From: DHVE2 group archaeon | Lineage (GTDB): Archaea > Thermoplasmatota > Thermoplasmata > Thermoplasmatales > Aciduliprofundaceae | Direction of reading: 5' to 3' | DNA length: 12,819 nt | NCBI GenBank assembly: GCA_015522935.1 | Contig: WALH01000037.1 | Location: forward strand, 1 to 12,819 | Shown: piece after piece, positions 1-7,041 of the stretch | Numbering within the stretch: the first letter of the stretch is position 1 | How the letters are laid out: each line of letters starts with the position of its first letter | The notes under the pieces: model-generated | Seen by the model: the letters and a program-made list of their open reading frames with translations, nothing else | What the model was told of the DNA's origin: nothing | The model's database searches: none | Made by a program: the position numbers and the translations under genes

Positions 1-509
1 CCCTTATTGATTCTGTAGAGTAATGTATCATCATTAGCACTTTCAAGCCCTAAGGCAACCATCACATTTTCATATTCTTTCAAAAACTTTATCTTTTTAT
101 CTGTCACAAATTCAGGGCGTGTTTCCACTATTATTCTATCTGCATCATTAAATTTCTCGAAAAAAGCTCTTTGAATATCTCTGGGTACTTCCTTATCATC
201 AAGAAAGCTTCCAGAAGTGTATATTTTTACCATTTTTTCTCCGCTGTATTTACTTTTCGCATATTCCAGCTGCTTCAGCAGATCCTCTGACGTTATTTCA
301 GGATTTGTGTCGTTGTAGTAGCCACACATGGAACATCCTGAAACTGAAGCCCAGTAACAGCCACGGGTTCTCAAAATGATAACGAGGGAATCCACTATAT
401 CCCCCTTTAATCTGTCCTTCTCTCTCCACACACCAATCACATCTTTCCTCGCGGTTCTTTTTGCTTTATTTCTGATTTCCTTGATTATCTCTACTATTTT
501 TTCGTTCAT
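1..509 (-). CDS. raSEA: Archaeosine biosynthesis radical SAM protein RaSEA (3' part outside window)
   Basis: Partial gene: about 169 N-terminal residues are visible and the rest lies beyond the left edge. The protein has a radical SAM cluster-binding motif of the form C-x7-C-x2-C (Cys51, Cys59, Cys62, in a GCYWASVSGCSMCGYYND context). Further on it has KIYTSGSFLD, VETRPEF and ALGLESAND, as in the TIGR01210/Elp3-like family. From family knowledge, RaSEA works with the lyase ArcS to turn the lysine-bearing preQ0 base at tRNA position 15 into archaeosine, using S-adenosylmethionine and a 4Fe-4S cluster. The start ATG is at 509-507. It lies inside the 3' end of the upstream FN3 gene in another frame and is preceded by GAGGAGG (526-520) ten bases away, so translation is probably coupled. 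I am fairly sure of the family. The C-terminal half cannot be checked here. Confidence 0.85.
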   Translation of the reverse strand, partial: MNEKIVEIIKEIRNKAKRTARKDVIGVWREKDRLKGDIVDSLVIILRTRGCYWASVSGCSMCGYYNDTNPEITSEDLLKQLEYAKSKYSGEKMVKIYTSGSFLDDKEVPRDIQRAFFEKFNDADRIIVETRPEFVTDKKIKFLKEYENVMVALGLESANDDTLLYRINK

Positions 510-1521
510 TCTTTTTTTTCCTCCTCATCAAAACATAGATGGCAAAAATTACGGCGGCTATCCCTACGCCTAGAATCACATATGGTAATATATTTGTTGA
601 AGGGTTTGATACTGTCACCTCAGCTTCTGCTCCTTCACCCAAATCATTCACTGCGGTAACCTTTATTTTCACATTTCCTGATGGAAGAGATGAAGTTTGA
701 ATCTGAAACATGGTATTTTTTGTTGAGCCAACAAGTTTCCACCCACCATTCTCCTGAATGTAAATTCTGTATTCTTTTATTTTAAGATATCCTGTATAAT
801 CGGGTTGCTGCCAAGTTAAAACAACATATCCTCCGTTTTTTTCTGCCTGCAAATTTTTGGGTGGACCCGGCTTGCCCCACTCCACTTTAACCTGATTACT
901 CGGATTGCTCTCCAAACCATCTGAATTTACGGCTGTGACATAGTACGTGTATGTTTTTGTGTAATTGATATTTTTATCAACATAGGTGGTTACAGTGGTA
1001 TTGGTTAGATACGCTCCATTCCTGTATATTTTGTAAAATTTTATAGGCGAGCCACCGTTGTATGATGGGTTACTCCAATCCAAACGAACCTCAGTTTCAT
1101 TCCATTCAGCCTTAAAATCCTGTGGAGGTGTTGGTTTTGAAATTTTTTGCACTGTCACATGGACTTCATTACTCTTATTGCTCTCCCCCACATCGTTGAC
1201 AGCGGTAACATAATAGTAATAGGTTTTTCCAACAACCACATTGTAATCTGTGTATGATGTGTAACTTGCATCAAGAGTATGGTATATTGTTTCGTTGCCT
1301 GAAGAAGTTCCACGATATATATTGTATTTTTCCACTGGATGCTGGGATGGAGCTATGGATGCATTCCACTCAAGTATCACATATCCATAGGTACCGCTTG
1401 CTGTGAGATTCTTAGGGGCTGAGGGGGGTAAGGCTGCTGCACGCACATTCTCTGCTGTTGTAATTGTTGGCATTGTGGGTAGAAGGATAAGAATCATTGC
1501 TATGATGATGAATCTCCTCAT
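466..1521 (-). CDS. Secreted, membrane-anchored protein with three fibronectin type III domains
   Basis: A 351-residue surface protein. Residues 1-23 form a hydrophobic signal peptide with a basic start (MRRF...). Three fibronectin type III repeats follow at roughly 33-124, 130-214 and 217-305, each with the typical P-x-x-P-x-x-L/F start, a W in strand B (W52, W149, W237), and a Y-x-Y/V-x-V-T-A-V-N strand F. Residues 311-332 are a transmembrane helix, followed by a very basic tail (RRKKKNERK) predicted to be cytoplasmic. The bulk therefore faces outside. FN3 domains usually mediate adhesion or act as spacers, and no catalytic domain is present, so the partner is unknown. Seven N-x-S/T sequons lie in the first two repeats and none in the third. 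A TATA element about 27 bp upstream of the ATG supports this start and a near-leaderless mRNA. The gene end overlaps the start of the RaSEA gene by 44 bases. Confidence 0.85.
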   Translation of the reverse strand: MRRFIIIAMILILLPTMPTITTAENVRAAALPPSAPKNLTASGTYGYVILEWNASIAPSQHPVEKYNIYRGTSSGNETIYHTLDASYTSYTDYNVVVGKTYYYYVTAVNDVGESNKSNEVHVTVQKISKPTPPQDFKAEWNETEVRLDWSNPSYNGGSPIKFYKIYRNGAYLTNTTVTTYVDKNINYTKTYTYYVTAVNSDGLESNPSNQVKVEWGKPGPPKNLQAEKNGGYVVLTWQQPDYTGYLKIKEYRIYIQENGGWKLVGSTKNTMFQIQTSSLPSGNVKIKVTAVNDLGEGAEAEVTVSNPSTNILPYVILGVGIAAVIFAIYVLMRRKKKNERKNSRDNQGNQK

Positions 1522-1542
1522 AACTCGCCCTATGAATGCGTT

Positions 1543-1552
1543 GTATAAATAT
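1543..1552 (-). promoter_or_regulatory. TATA box of the FN3 protein gene
   Basis: Read on the minus strand this is ATATTTATAC, centred about 27 bp upstream of the FN3 ATG at 1521, the normal archaeal TATA-to-start distance for a leaderless message. It sits back to back with the kptA promoter. Confidence 0.6.
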
Positions 1553-1576
1553 TTTTCAACGGAGAAATGGGTAACC

Positions 1577-1587
1577 TTTATATTTAA
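1577..1587 (+). promoter_or_regulatory. TATA box of kptA
   Basis: CTTTATATTTAAA around 1576-1588 is a strong archaeal TATA element about 33 bp before the ATG at 1613. It places transcription start at about 1605-1610 and therefore excludes the in-frame upstream ATG at 1403, which lies inside the FN3 gene on the other strand. Confidence 0.65.
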
Positions 1588-1612
1588 AAAGCCATACGGG
1601 TGTGTGGTCGAT

Positions 1613-2398
1613 ATGGTACAGTTAAGGGTGTGCGAGAAGCATGGGCCGTTTAGGGGGGATAAATGCCCAATATGCGGGGATGAGGGAAAATTCCTGCTTA
1701 ATGATTGGGAACTTGTAGCCCTCAGCCGAATGCTTACCGGAATATTGCGCCATTTTCCTGAGAAATTCGGTGTGAGACTTGATGATCATGGATGGGCAAA
1801 TATTTACGATATAGTTCAAGGGATAAGAAAGAGACATCGGAGGTTCAGGTGGTTAAAGGTAAAGCATATTGAAGCAATAGTTTTGACCGATGACAAAGGT
1901 CGTTATCAGTTAGATCTGGAAAATAAAAAGATACGCGCTACTTATGGGCATTCTATAAAAGTGGATTTAAGCGATTTACCTACCGAGGGAGTTCCAGATA
2001 CTCTTTACTATTCAACAACACAGGAAGAGCTGGAGTTTATAGAAGAGATGGGGCTCAAGCCCGGCGATAGAAAATGGGTTCATTTAAGCAAGAGCTATGA
2101 GGATGCATACATCGCTGGAAGACACAGGATCGATGATCCCATAATTCTAGAAATAGACGCAAAGGGTGCAATTGAAGATAACTATAAAATATACGTTGCA
2201 TCAAAAAAGATTTTTATTACAAAAGAGATACCTCCAAAGTTCATAAAAGTTGCGGAAAAGAGAGAAGTTGAACTTCCACCGGAGGAGCTTGAAAAAATTG
2301 AGGAGGAAAAAAGAAGAAGGGAAAGAAAGCGTCAGAGAGAGTTGGAGAGAAGACAGAGATTCGCCGAAGGAGAGAAAGACTCATACAACTCTGTGTAA
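1613..2398 (+). CDS. kptA: RNA 2'-phosphotransferase Tpt1/KptA with N-terminal zinc ribbon
   Basis: A 261-residue protein. Residues 7-21 carry C-x2-H-x7-C-x2-C, a small zinc ribbon. The Tpt1/KptA core follows: LRHFPEKFGVRLDDHGW (Arg46, His47), IRATYGHSIKV (Arg108), WVHLSKSYEDA (His157) and an arginine in AGRHRIDDPIIL (Arg172). It ends with the ITKEIPPKFI signature near 202-211. The family moves an internal RNA 2'-phosphate to NAD+ in two steps, giving ADP-ribose 1'',2''-cyclic phosphate. R46, H47, R108 and H157 match the catalytic Arg-His-Arg-His set. The usual LYHGT motif reads LYYSTT here, and residues 215-261 are a highly charged tail rich in E, R and K. The ATG at 1613 was chosen from the TATA position. 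A GTG at 1604 is the alternative. The 3' end overlaps the convergent gene by 18 bases. The role in archaea is unsettled because archaeal tRNA splicing does not leave a 2'-phosphate. Confidence 0.9.
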   Translation: MVQLRVCEKHGPFRGDKCPICGDEGKFLLNDWELVALSRMLTGILRHFPEKFGVRLDDHGWANIYDIVQGIRKRHRRFRWLKVKHIEAIVLTDDKGRYQLDLENKKIRATYGHSIKVDLSDLPTEGVPDTLYYSTTQEELEFIEEMGLKPGDRKWVHLSKSYEDAYIAGRHRIDDPIILEIDAKGAIEDNYKIYVASKKIFITKEIPPKFIKVAEKREVELPPEELEKIEEEKRRRERKRQRELERRQRFAEGEKDSYNSV

Positions 2399-3334
2399 TG
2401 GCTCTTCACCTTTCAGGACTCTAAGCACATCCGCACATACAATTTCCGCCATTTTTTTCCTCGTTTTTTCGGTGGCACTACCGATGTGCGGGGTTATCAG
2501 AACATTATTAAATTTAAGTAACTCAGGATTAACATTTGGCTCGTTTTCAAATACATCCAGGGCTACAGCGAAAAACTTACCTCTATGAAGGAATTTTACC
2601 AACGCTTTTTCATCTATAATTTCACCACGGGCAGTATTAACGAGGATTACTCCATCCTTCATCATTTTTATCTCCTCATCACTTATTAAATGATATGTTT
2701 CATTTGTCAGGGGGACATGAATTGTGAGAATATCTGAATTACGCAGGAGTTCATCAAGAGAAACGAATTTAGCATTTGTCTCTTTTTCAAATTGGGGCTT
2801 TTTACTTCTTGAACTATACAAAATTCTCATACCAAAGCCTTTTGCCCTCCTTCCCACCGCCTGTCCAATTCTCCCCGCGCCAAGGATGCCTAGTGTTGAG
2901 CCATAAACTTCTTTTCCCAAGAGAAATAGAGGAGCCCACCCTTTGAACTCCCCTTTTCTAATGATATCGTAACCTTCCACAATTCTTCTTGAGGCGGCGA
3001 GAATAAGTGCGAAGGTTAAATCTGCAGTGGTTTCTGTCAGCACTCCTGGTGTGTTTACAACCTTAATTCCTCTCCTCTTCGCACATTTCAGATCTATATT
3101 GTTGTATCCCACAGCATAGTTTCCTATGACCTTGAGTTTTTTACCGCTTTCAATAACGTCACAATCTATTGGGTCGGTAAGAAGGGAGATGAGAGCATCC
3201 ACGTTTTTTATTCCATTAATTATTTCCCCTTTGCTTGGTATTCTATCATCGGAAAACACGCTTACCTCTAAGCCAGCATCTTCGAGTATTTTTATTCCTT
3301 CTTCTGGAATTTTTCTCGTTATAAAGACCTTCAT
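2381..3334 (-). CDS. gyaR: D-2-hydroxyacid dehydrogenase, glyoxylate reductase type
   Basis: A 317-residue soluble enzyme of the D-isomer-specific 2-hydroxyacid dehydrogenase family, which reduces glyoxylate or hydroxypyruvate with NAD(P)H. The dinucleotide fold shows G-x-G-x-x-G at 152-157 (LGAGRIG). The catalytic set is complete: Arg236 in VNTARGEIIDE, Glu265 in DVFENEP and His283 in TPHIGSAT. The arginine-bearing YSSRSKK after the second strand (173-179) resembles NADPH-preferring glyoxylate/hydroxypyruvate reductases, but cofactor preference is an inference. The length fits the GyaR/GRHPR group and is too short for SerA, which carries extra domains. The ATG at 3334 lies 25 bases after the htpX stop codon, so the two are probably cotranscribed. 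No clear Shine-Dalgarno precedes it, although an A/T-rich TAAATATC element at about 3352-3359 could give this gene its own promoter. Confidence 0.85.
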   Translation of the reverse strand: MKVFITRKIPEEGIKILEDAGLEVSVFSDDRIPSKGEIINGIKNVDALISLLTDPIDCDVIESGKKLKVIGNYAVGYNNIDLKCAKRRGIKVVNTPGVLTETTADLTFALILAASRRIVEGYDIIRKGEFKGWAPLFLLGKEVYGSTLGILGAGRIGQAVGRRAKGFGMRILYSSRSKKPQFEKETNAKFVSLDELLRNSDILTIHVPLTNETYHLISDEEIKMMKDGVILVNTARGEIIDEKALVKFLHRGKFFAVALDVFENEPNVNPELLKFNNVLITPHIGSATEKTRKKMAEIVCADVLRVLKGEEPLHRVV

Positions 3335-3359
3335 AAGGGGTAAATTGCTGTACAGATAT

Positions 3360-4220
3360 TTATTCCTTGAGGGTTTTTGCTATCTCCTTCAACCTCTTTA
3401 TTCTCTCTTCCGTGGGGGGATGAGTGGAGAACAATCTTATTATCCCTCCTCCCCTGAATGGATTCACTATGAAAAGAGATGCAGAAGATGGATTTCCCTG
3501 AGTTAATGGTTTCCTTCTAACCTCACCTTCTATTTTTCTTAGAGCTGATATCAAAGCGTATGGCTTCTTTGTTATCTTTGCGCTCTGCTCGTCGGCTTTG
3601 AATTCTCTCTGTCTCGAAATGGCCAATTGAATAAGAACCGCTGCGAAGGCTGCAAGAGCAAGTATTATGTATATGATCCAAGAATCTTCTCTATCTCTAT
3701 CTGAAAACAGGCTGCGCCAGAAATACGCCCTTGCCATAAACGATAATGCTCCCGCTATTGTTGCGGCAACGCTCATGACAAGAATATCCCTGTCCTTCAC
3801 GTGTCCCATTTCATGACCAATCACAGCCTCTAATTCATCATCGTTCAACGTTCTCAATAACCCTTGGGTTGCACATACCACTGCGTTTTTCGGATTTCTG
3901 CCTGTGGCAAAGGCGTTTGGAATATCTATTGGTACGATTGCCACCTTTGGCATTGGAATGCCTGCCTTTTCAGCAACTTTCTTAACTATTCTATAGAGGC
4001 GGGGTTCTTCTTTCTCATTCACAATTTTGGCATGGTAGCTCCAGAGTACAATTTTAGAACTGAAAAAATACGCTATAGAATTTATGATTCCTGCGAAGAT
4101 CAGAAAGATAATAAGGAAAAATAAAGTCCCGCCGTAAATCGCTCCTATTATGTAACCTATCCCAACGAAGAGAAGCGTAAGAAGGGTGAATAATCCAAAT
4201 GTTCTGAGGGTAGGGTTCAT
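3360..4220 (-). CDS. htpX: Membrane zinc metalloprotease HtpX (peptidase family M48B)
   Basis: A 286-residue integral membrane protease that degrades damaged membrane proteins. The zinc site is complete: HEMGH at 136-140 in AVIGHEMGHVKDRD, with the third ligand Glu206 in SRQREFKADE. Transmembrane segments lie at about 9-28 and 32-54 before the active site and about 148-165 and 182-202 after it. The soluble GIPMPKVAIVPIDIPNAFATGR block (87-108) is the family's substrate-cleft region. The C-terminal STHPPTEERIKRL (265-277) is the classic M48 ending. The length matches the family. It is divergent from the small winged-helix gene. CTTAAATAGT at 4250-4241 (minus strand) lies about 26 bp before the ATG, so the mRNA is probably leaderless. 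It appears to head a two-gene unit with the downstream reductase, with no obvious functional link. Confidence 0.93.
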   Translation of the reverse strand: MNPTLRTFGLFTLLTLLFVGIGYIIGAIYGGTLFFLIIFLIFAGIINSIAYFFSSKIVLWSYHAKIVNEKEEPRLYRIVKKVAEKAGIPMPKVAIVPIDIPNAFATGRNPKNAVVCATQGLLRTLNDDELEAVIGHEMGHVKDRDILVMSVAATIAGALSFMARAYFWRSLFSDRDREDSWIIYIILALAAFAAVLIQLAISRQREFKADEQSAKITKKPYALISALRKIEGEVRRKPLTQGNPSSASLFIVNPFRGGGIIRLFSTHPPTEERIKRLKEIAKTLKE

Positions 4221-4240
4221 GCTTGAACTCTATAAAAACG

Positions 4241-4250
4241 ACTATTTAAG
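4241..4250 (-). promoter_or_regulatory. TATA box of htpX
   Basis: The minus-strand reading CTTAAATAGT is centred about 26 bp from the htpX ATG. A second A/T run (TTTTTATAG, 4239-4231) is too close to the start to be the TATA box. Confidence 0.5.
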
Positions 4251-4285
4251 GATTGCTGATTTGAGATTATGAGAATTCACCAAAA

Positions 4286-4294
4286 CTTTAAATG
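4286..4294 (+). promoter_or_regulatory. TATA box of the winged-helix gene
   Basis: CTTTAAATG centred near 4290 predicts transcription start near 4315. That leaves a short leader of about ten bases holding a GGTGA ribosome site (about 4315-4319) before the ATG at 4326. Confidence 0.5.
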
Positions 4295-4325
4295 TTATGT
4301 TCCATGCCCTTCACGGTGAAAAAGC

Positions 4326-4628
4326 ATGCTCACAGAAAAGGTGCACGATGATTTGGAACTCCTGTCGAGGCATGTGAAAGTCTTGGAAACTGTAAAGAAT
4401 AACCAGCCTATAGGTATAGTTAGAATTTCCCAGCTCACAGAATTGGATGAGCATGAGGTAAGGCATTCTTTAAGTGTTTTGGAGGATGAAAACCTTATAA
4501 AACCCACACCCCAGGGGGCTGTGATTAATGGAGATATAAAAGAATATGTCCTTCAAATTGCAGGGGATCTGGATAACATTTCCAGCGTGGCAAAAGTCAT
4601 AAAAGGGGAACTTCTATCAATTCTTTGA
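4326..4628 (+). CDS. Small winged-helix protein, putative transcription regulator
   Basis: A 100-residue protein. Residues 10-25 form a leading helix (ELLSRHVKVLETVKNN). Residues 28-66 read as a winged helix-turn-helix: PIGIVRISQLTELDEHEVRHSLSVLEDENLIKPTPQGAVI, shown here in summary only, with the recognition helix around EHEVRHSLSVLE and the wing around KPTPQGAV. The C-terminal 70-100 is a further amphipathic helix that could dimerise or bind a partner. There is no ligand-binding or metal domain. Short single-wing proteins like this are common archaeal DNA-binding regulators, and I do not recognise a named family. A GGTGA ribosome site lies about six bases before the ATG. The gene is divergent from htpX across 105 bases and ends 53 bases before the fumarase genes, so either could be its target. 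The regulator role is inferred from the fold only. Confidence 0.7.
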   Translation: MLTEKVHDDLELLSRHVKVLETVKNNQPIGIVRISQLTELDEHEVRHSLSVLEDENLIKPTPQGAVINGDIKEYVLQIAGDLDNISSVAKVIKGELLSIL

Positions 4629-4639
4629 ACTTCACAAAC

Positions 4640-4649
4640 CTTTTAATCT
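4640..4649 (+). promoter_or_regulatory. TATA box of the fumarate hydratase operon
   Basis: CTTTTAATCT lies in a T-rich stretch just after the winged-helix stop codon. Its centre is about 38 bp before the ATG at 4682. This leaves a leader with a strong ribosome site, GAGGTGG at 4671-4677, five bases before the start. Confidence 0.45.
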
Positions 4650-4681
4650 TTTATTGGGATATCCCCCCATGAGGTGGTTCT

Positions 4682-5533
4682 ATGATAGATGAAATTGTTG
4701 AAGCTATAAGGAGAGCGGAAACGGAGCTATCTGAGGATACAGTAAAAGCATTGAAGGATGCGTACGAAAAGGAAACAAATGAGATGGCCAGAACACAATT
4801 AAAAGCAATAATTGAGAACTTCACTGTTGCAAAAAAGGGTTCGTTGCCCATGTGTCAGGACACTGGCCTGCAAACTTTCTTTATAGATATGGGCTACGAT
4901 TTTCCATATCGAGCGGAATTGAAGAACGCTATAACTGAAGCGGTTCGTAGGGCTACGAAGGAAGTACCTTTGAGACCAAATGCTGTGCATCCCTTCCTGC
5001 ATAAAAACTCGGGGGATAACACGGGTAGATTTGTTCCATACATTCACTGGGAACTCCGAGAAGGGGATGATGCTGTAATACATGTTATACCCAAGGGCGG
5101 TGGAAGTGAAAATATGAGCGGACTTTACATGCTCTCTCCGGGCGTAGGAATAAAGGGAATAAAGAAAACTGTGATAGAGCATATATTCAGATCCGGAGGC
5201 AAACCATGTCCACCCACCATAATAGGCGTGGGGATCGGTGGTGGTGCTGATCTTGCATTAACTTTAGCAAAGAAAGCTGCGATTTTAAGACCTGTACCCT
5301 CAAGACATGAGGAAAAATTTGTGGCTGAATTAGAGGATGAATTATATGAGATGGCAAATAAGTTAGGCATAGGGCCCATGGGCATGGGCGGAGACACTAC
5401 AGTTTTAGATGTGCATGTTGAATATGCACACAGACATCCTGCCACACTACCATTAGGAATAGTCACGCAGTGCTGGGCAAATCGAAAGAGAAAAGTGCTT
5501 ATCGACTCGAATGGCCATGTGGAGGTGGTCTAA
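4682..5533 (+). CDS. Fumarate hydratase class I (4Fe-4S), alpha subunit
   Basis: A 283-residue catalytic subunit of the two-subunit, iron-sulfur class I fumarase, which interconverts fumarate and malate in the citric acid cycle. Three cysteines that bind the 4Fe-4S cluster are in their family contexts: Cys58 in LPMCQDTG, Cys176 in GGKPCPPTIIGVG and Cys264 in VTQCWANRK. The other conserved blocks are also present: RPNAVHP (98-104), IPKGGGSENMS (136-146), GIGGGADLALTLAKKA (184-199) and GIGPMGMGGDTTVLDVHVE (229-247). The length is right for the separate alpha subunit. The stop codon is immediately followed by the ATG of the beta subunit, so the two are translated from one message. L-tartrate dehydratase (TtdA) is the close alternative and cannot be ruled out by motif alone. 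Fumarase is more likely in an archaeon with ordinary central metabolism. Confidence 0.9.
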   Translation: MIDEIVEAIRRAETELSEDTVKALKDAYEKETNEMARTQLKAIIENFTVAKKGSLPMCQDTGLQTFFIDMGYDFPYRAELKNAITEAVRRATKEVPLRPNAVHPFLHKNSGDNTGRFVPYIHWELREGDDAVIHVIPKGGGSENMSGLYMLSPGVGIKGIKKTVIEHIFRSGGKPCPPTIIGVGIGGGADLALTLAKKAAILRPVPSRHEEKFVAELEDELYEMANKLGIGPMGMGGDTTVLDVHVEYAHRHPATLPLGIVTQCWANRKRKVLIDSNGHVEVV

Positions 5534-6106
5534 ATGGAGTATCATGAGAAGACACCAATTGAAGATGCAAGGAAATACAAGCTTGGAGATGTAATCTACA
5601 TAACCGGAGAAATGATTTTAGCAAGAGATGAAGCCCATAAAAAACTATTGGATGAAGGGGCACCTATAAATCTTAAAGGCGCTGTGATCTATCACTGTGG
5701 TCCAGTTGTTACAAAGAAAAATGGGGAATGGAAAGTTGTCTCTGCAGGACCAACTACAAGCATAAGAATGGAAATTTTTGAGGATGAATTCATAGAGAAA
5801 TTCAGACCTGCAATAATAGTTGGCAAAGGTGGAATGGGCGAGAGAACGCTTAAAGCTTTGCAGAAGTACGGTGCTGTATATACAGCATACACTGGTGGAT
5901 GTGGCGCTTTAGCGGCTGAGAGAATAAAGGGTGTGAAAAATGTATACTTCTTGGATGAATTAGGAATTCCAGAGGCAGTGTGGGTCTTCAAGGTTGAGGA
6001 ATTTGGGCCTCTTGTGGTCACAATGGATGCTCATGGAAACAGCTACTATGACAATGTGGATGAAAAAGCAAAGAAAAATTTAGATGCTATACTGGCACAA
6101 ATTTAA
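5534..6106 (+). CDS. Fumarate hydratase class I, beta subunit
   Basis: A 190-residue partner of the preceding alpha subunit, the swivel-like domain that corresponds to the C-terminal half of single-chain fumarases. Family blocks seen: GDVIYITGEMILARDEAHK (18-36), IYHCGPVV (52-59), GPTTSIRME (72-80, a substrate-carboxylate binding loop in the family), GKGGMGERT (97-105), YTGGCGALAAERIK (119-132) and MDAHGNSYYD (164-173). It starts directly after the alpha stop (TAA then ATG), with its ribosome site GGAGGTG at 5521-5527 inside the alpha gene. It ends tail to tail with the epimerase gene on the other strand: the two stop codons share the palindrome TTAA at 6103-6106, leaving no room for a terminator between them. 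Confidence 0.9.
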   Translation: MEYHEKTPIEDARKYKLGDVIYITGEMILARDEAHKKLLDEGAPINLKGAVIYHCGPVVTKKNGEWKVVSAGPTTSIRMEIFEDEFIEKFRPAIIVGKGGMGERTLKALQKYGAVYTAYTGGCGALAAERIKGVKNVYFLDELGIPEAVWVFKVEEFGPLVVTMDAHGNSYYDNVDEKAKKNLDAILAQI

Positions 6107-7041
6107 ATATCTTTCAGGAGGCTACGTGCAGTAAGCCTCACACTCTCTTCACTATTTCTTTTTGGCCTCCATCCATAACTCTTCATCTTTTTTATGGAAA
6201 GAAGCATTTTTGGCACATCGCCTTTCCATCCCCTTTTTCCCCCGGTGAATTTGTATTGAACATTTTTAAGGTTCATTTCCTCAACCACGATATCCGCTAT
6301 TTTACGAACGTTAATCCAGTCCTCGCTTCCTATGTTGAATATCTCCACGGCCACCCTGCGGTTTTCATAACCGAACAGAATTGCGTCAACGCAATCCTCC
6401 ACGTACAAGTATGATTTAGTCTGAGTTCCATCTCCTAAGATTTCCAGTTCCTTTGGATTTTTTCTCAATTTCATTATAAAATCGTATATTACTCCGTGTG
6501 TGCTTCTCGGCCCAATGATATTGGCAAAGCGATAAATCACAGCATTCATATCGAATGTATGTGCGTATGAGGTTATTAGAGCCTCCGCCGCCAGTTTTGA
6601 TGCACCGTAAAGGGAGATGGGAATCAAAGGACCGTAATCCTCGGGAGTGGGGATTTTTTCTGCCTCACCATAAACTGTGGATGTAGATGTAAACACAATA
6701 TCTCGGACTCCATTGATGCGCATTGCTTCTAAGAGATTGTAAGTCGCAATTACATTCTGCTGCATGTGAACCTTCGTATCACTGGCTCCCAAGCGAACAT
6801 CAGGATTGGCGGCTATGTGATAAACCACATCGAAATTCTTCACAACTTTTTTAAGGAGATCAAAATCCAATAAATCTCCTTTTATGAATTTGAATTTTTC
6901 ATCGTTCATATGATGTTCTATGAATTCTATCTTTCCCGAGCTGAGATTATCTATAACCACGACTTCGTGTCCATCGTTCATAAGACGGTCGACGACATGA
7001 CTCCCAATGAATCCAGCACCTCCTGTTACGAGGATCCTCAT
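6103..7041 (-). CDS. NAD-dependent sugar-nucleotide epimerase, UDP-glucose 4-epimerase type
   Basis: A 312-residue extended short-chain dehydrogenase/reductase. The NAD site is GGAGFIG (7-13) with the acidic ribose-binding Asp31 in VIDNLSSGK. HIAANPDVR follows at 75-83. The catalytic set is Ser/Thr around 119-122 (TSTSTVYGE) with Tyr145-x3-Lys149 in LYGASKLAAE. The substrate side has RFANIIGPRSTHGVI (171-185) and GDGTQTKSYLYVEDCV (203-218). This matches archaeal GalE-like epimerases, which interconvert UDP-glucose/galactose or the N-acetyl forms. The exact sugar is not readable here. It is the last gene of a three-gene unit: its ATG (7041) overlaps the preceding stop as ATGA and has GAGGTGGT six bases upstream. 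The product may feed glycan or lipid-sugar assembly. The link to fibrillarin is probably only genomic. Confidence 0.85.
   Translation of the reverse strand: MRILVTGGAGFIGSHVVDRLMNDGHEVVVIDNLSSGKIEFIEHHMNDEKFKFIKGDLLDFDLLKKVVKNFDVVYHIAANPDVRLGASDTKVHMQQNVIATYNLLEAMRINGVRDIVFTSTSTVYGEAEKIPTPEDYGPLIPISLYGASKLAAEALITSYAHTFDMNAVIYRFANIIGPRSTHGVIYDFIMKLRKNPKELEILGDGTQTKSYLYVEDCVDAILFGYENRRVAVEIFNIGSEDWINVRKIADIVVEEMNLKNVQYKFTGGKRGWKGDVPKMLLSIKKMKSYGWRPKRNSEESVRLTARSLLKDI

Noticed and set aside
512..519. Run of eight A (minus strand) before the RaSEA start as a programmed slippage site fusing FN3 protein to RaSEA
   Set aside because: RaSEA has its own ribosome site and ATG, and a fusion of a surface protein to a tRNA enzyme makes no sense.
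1531..1545. Near-shared string TATGAATGCGTTGTA here and TATGAATGAGTTGTA near 8427
   Set aside because: Two copies with a mismatch in A/T-rich promoters, at different distances from the starts, are probably chance.
1403..1612. In-frame upstream extension of kptA to an ATG at 1403
   Set aside because: It lies in the 5' coding part of the FN3 gene on the other strand and upstream of the kptA TATA box, and its residues do not look like KptA.
2303..2318. Minus-strand T-rich tract inside kptA as terminator of the glyoxylate reductase gene
   Set aside because: It is explained by the lysine and arginine codons of the KptA tail and is too irregular to call.
4799..5466. Open frames of over 110 codons on the minus strand inside the fumarase alpha gene
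   Set aside because: They are shadows of a strongly conserved coding sequence and show no domain or promoter.
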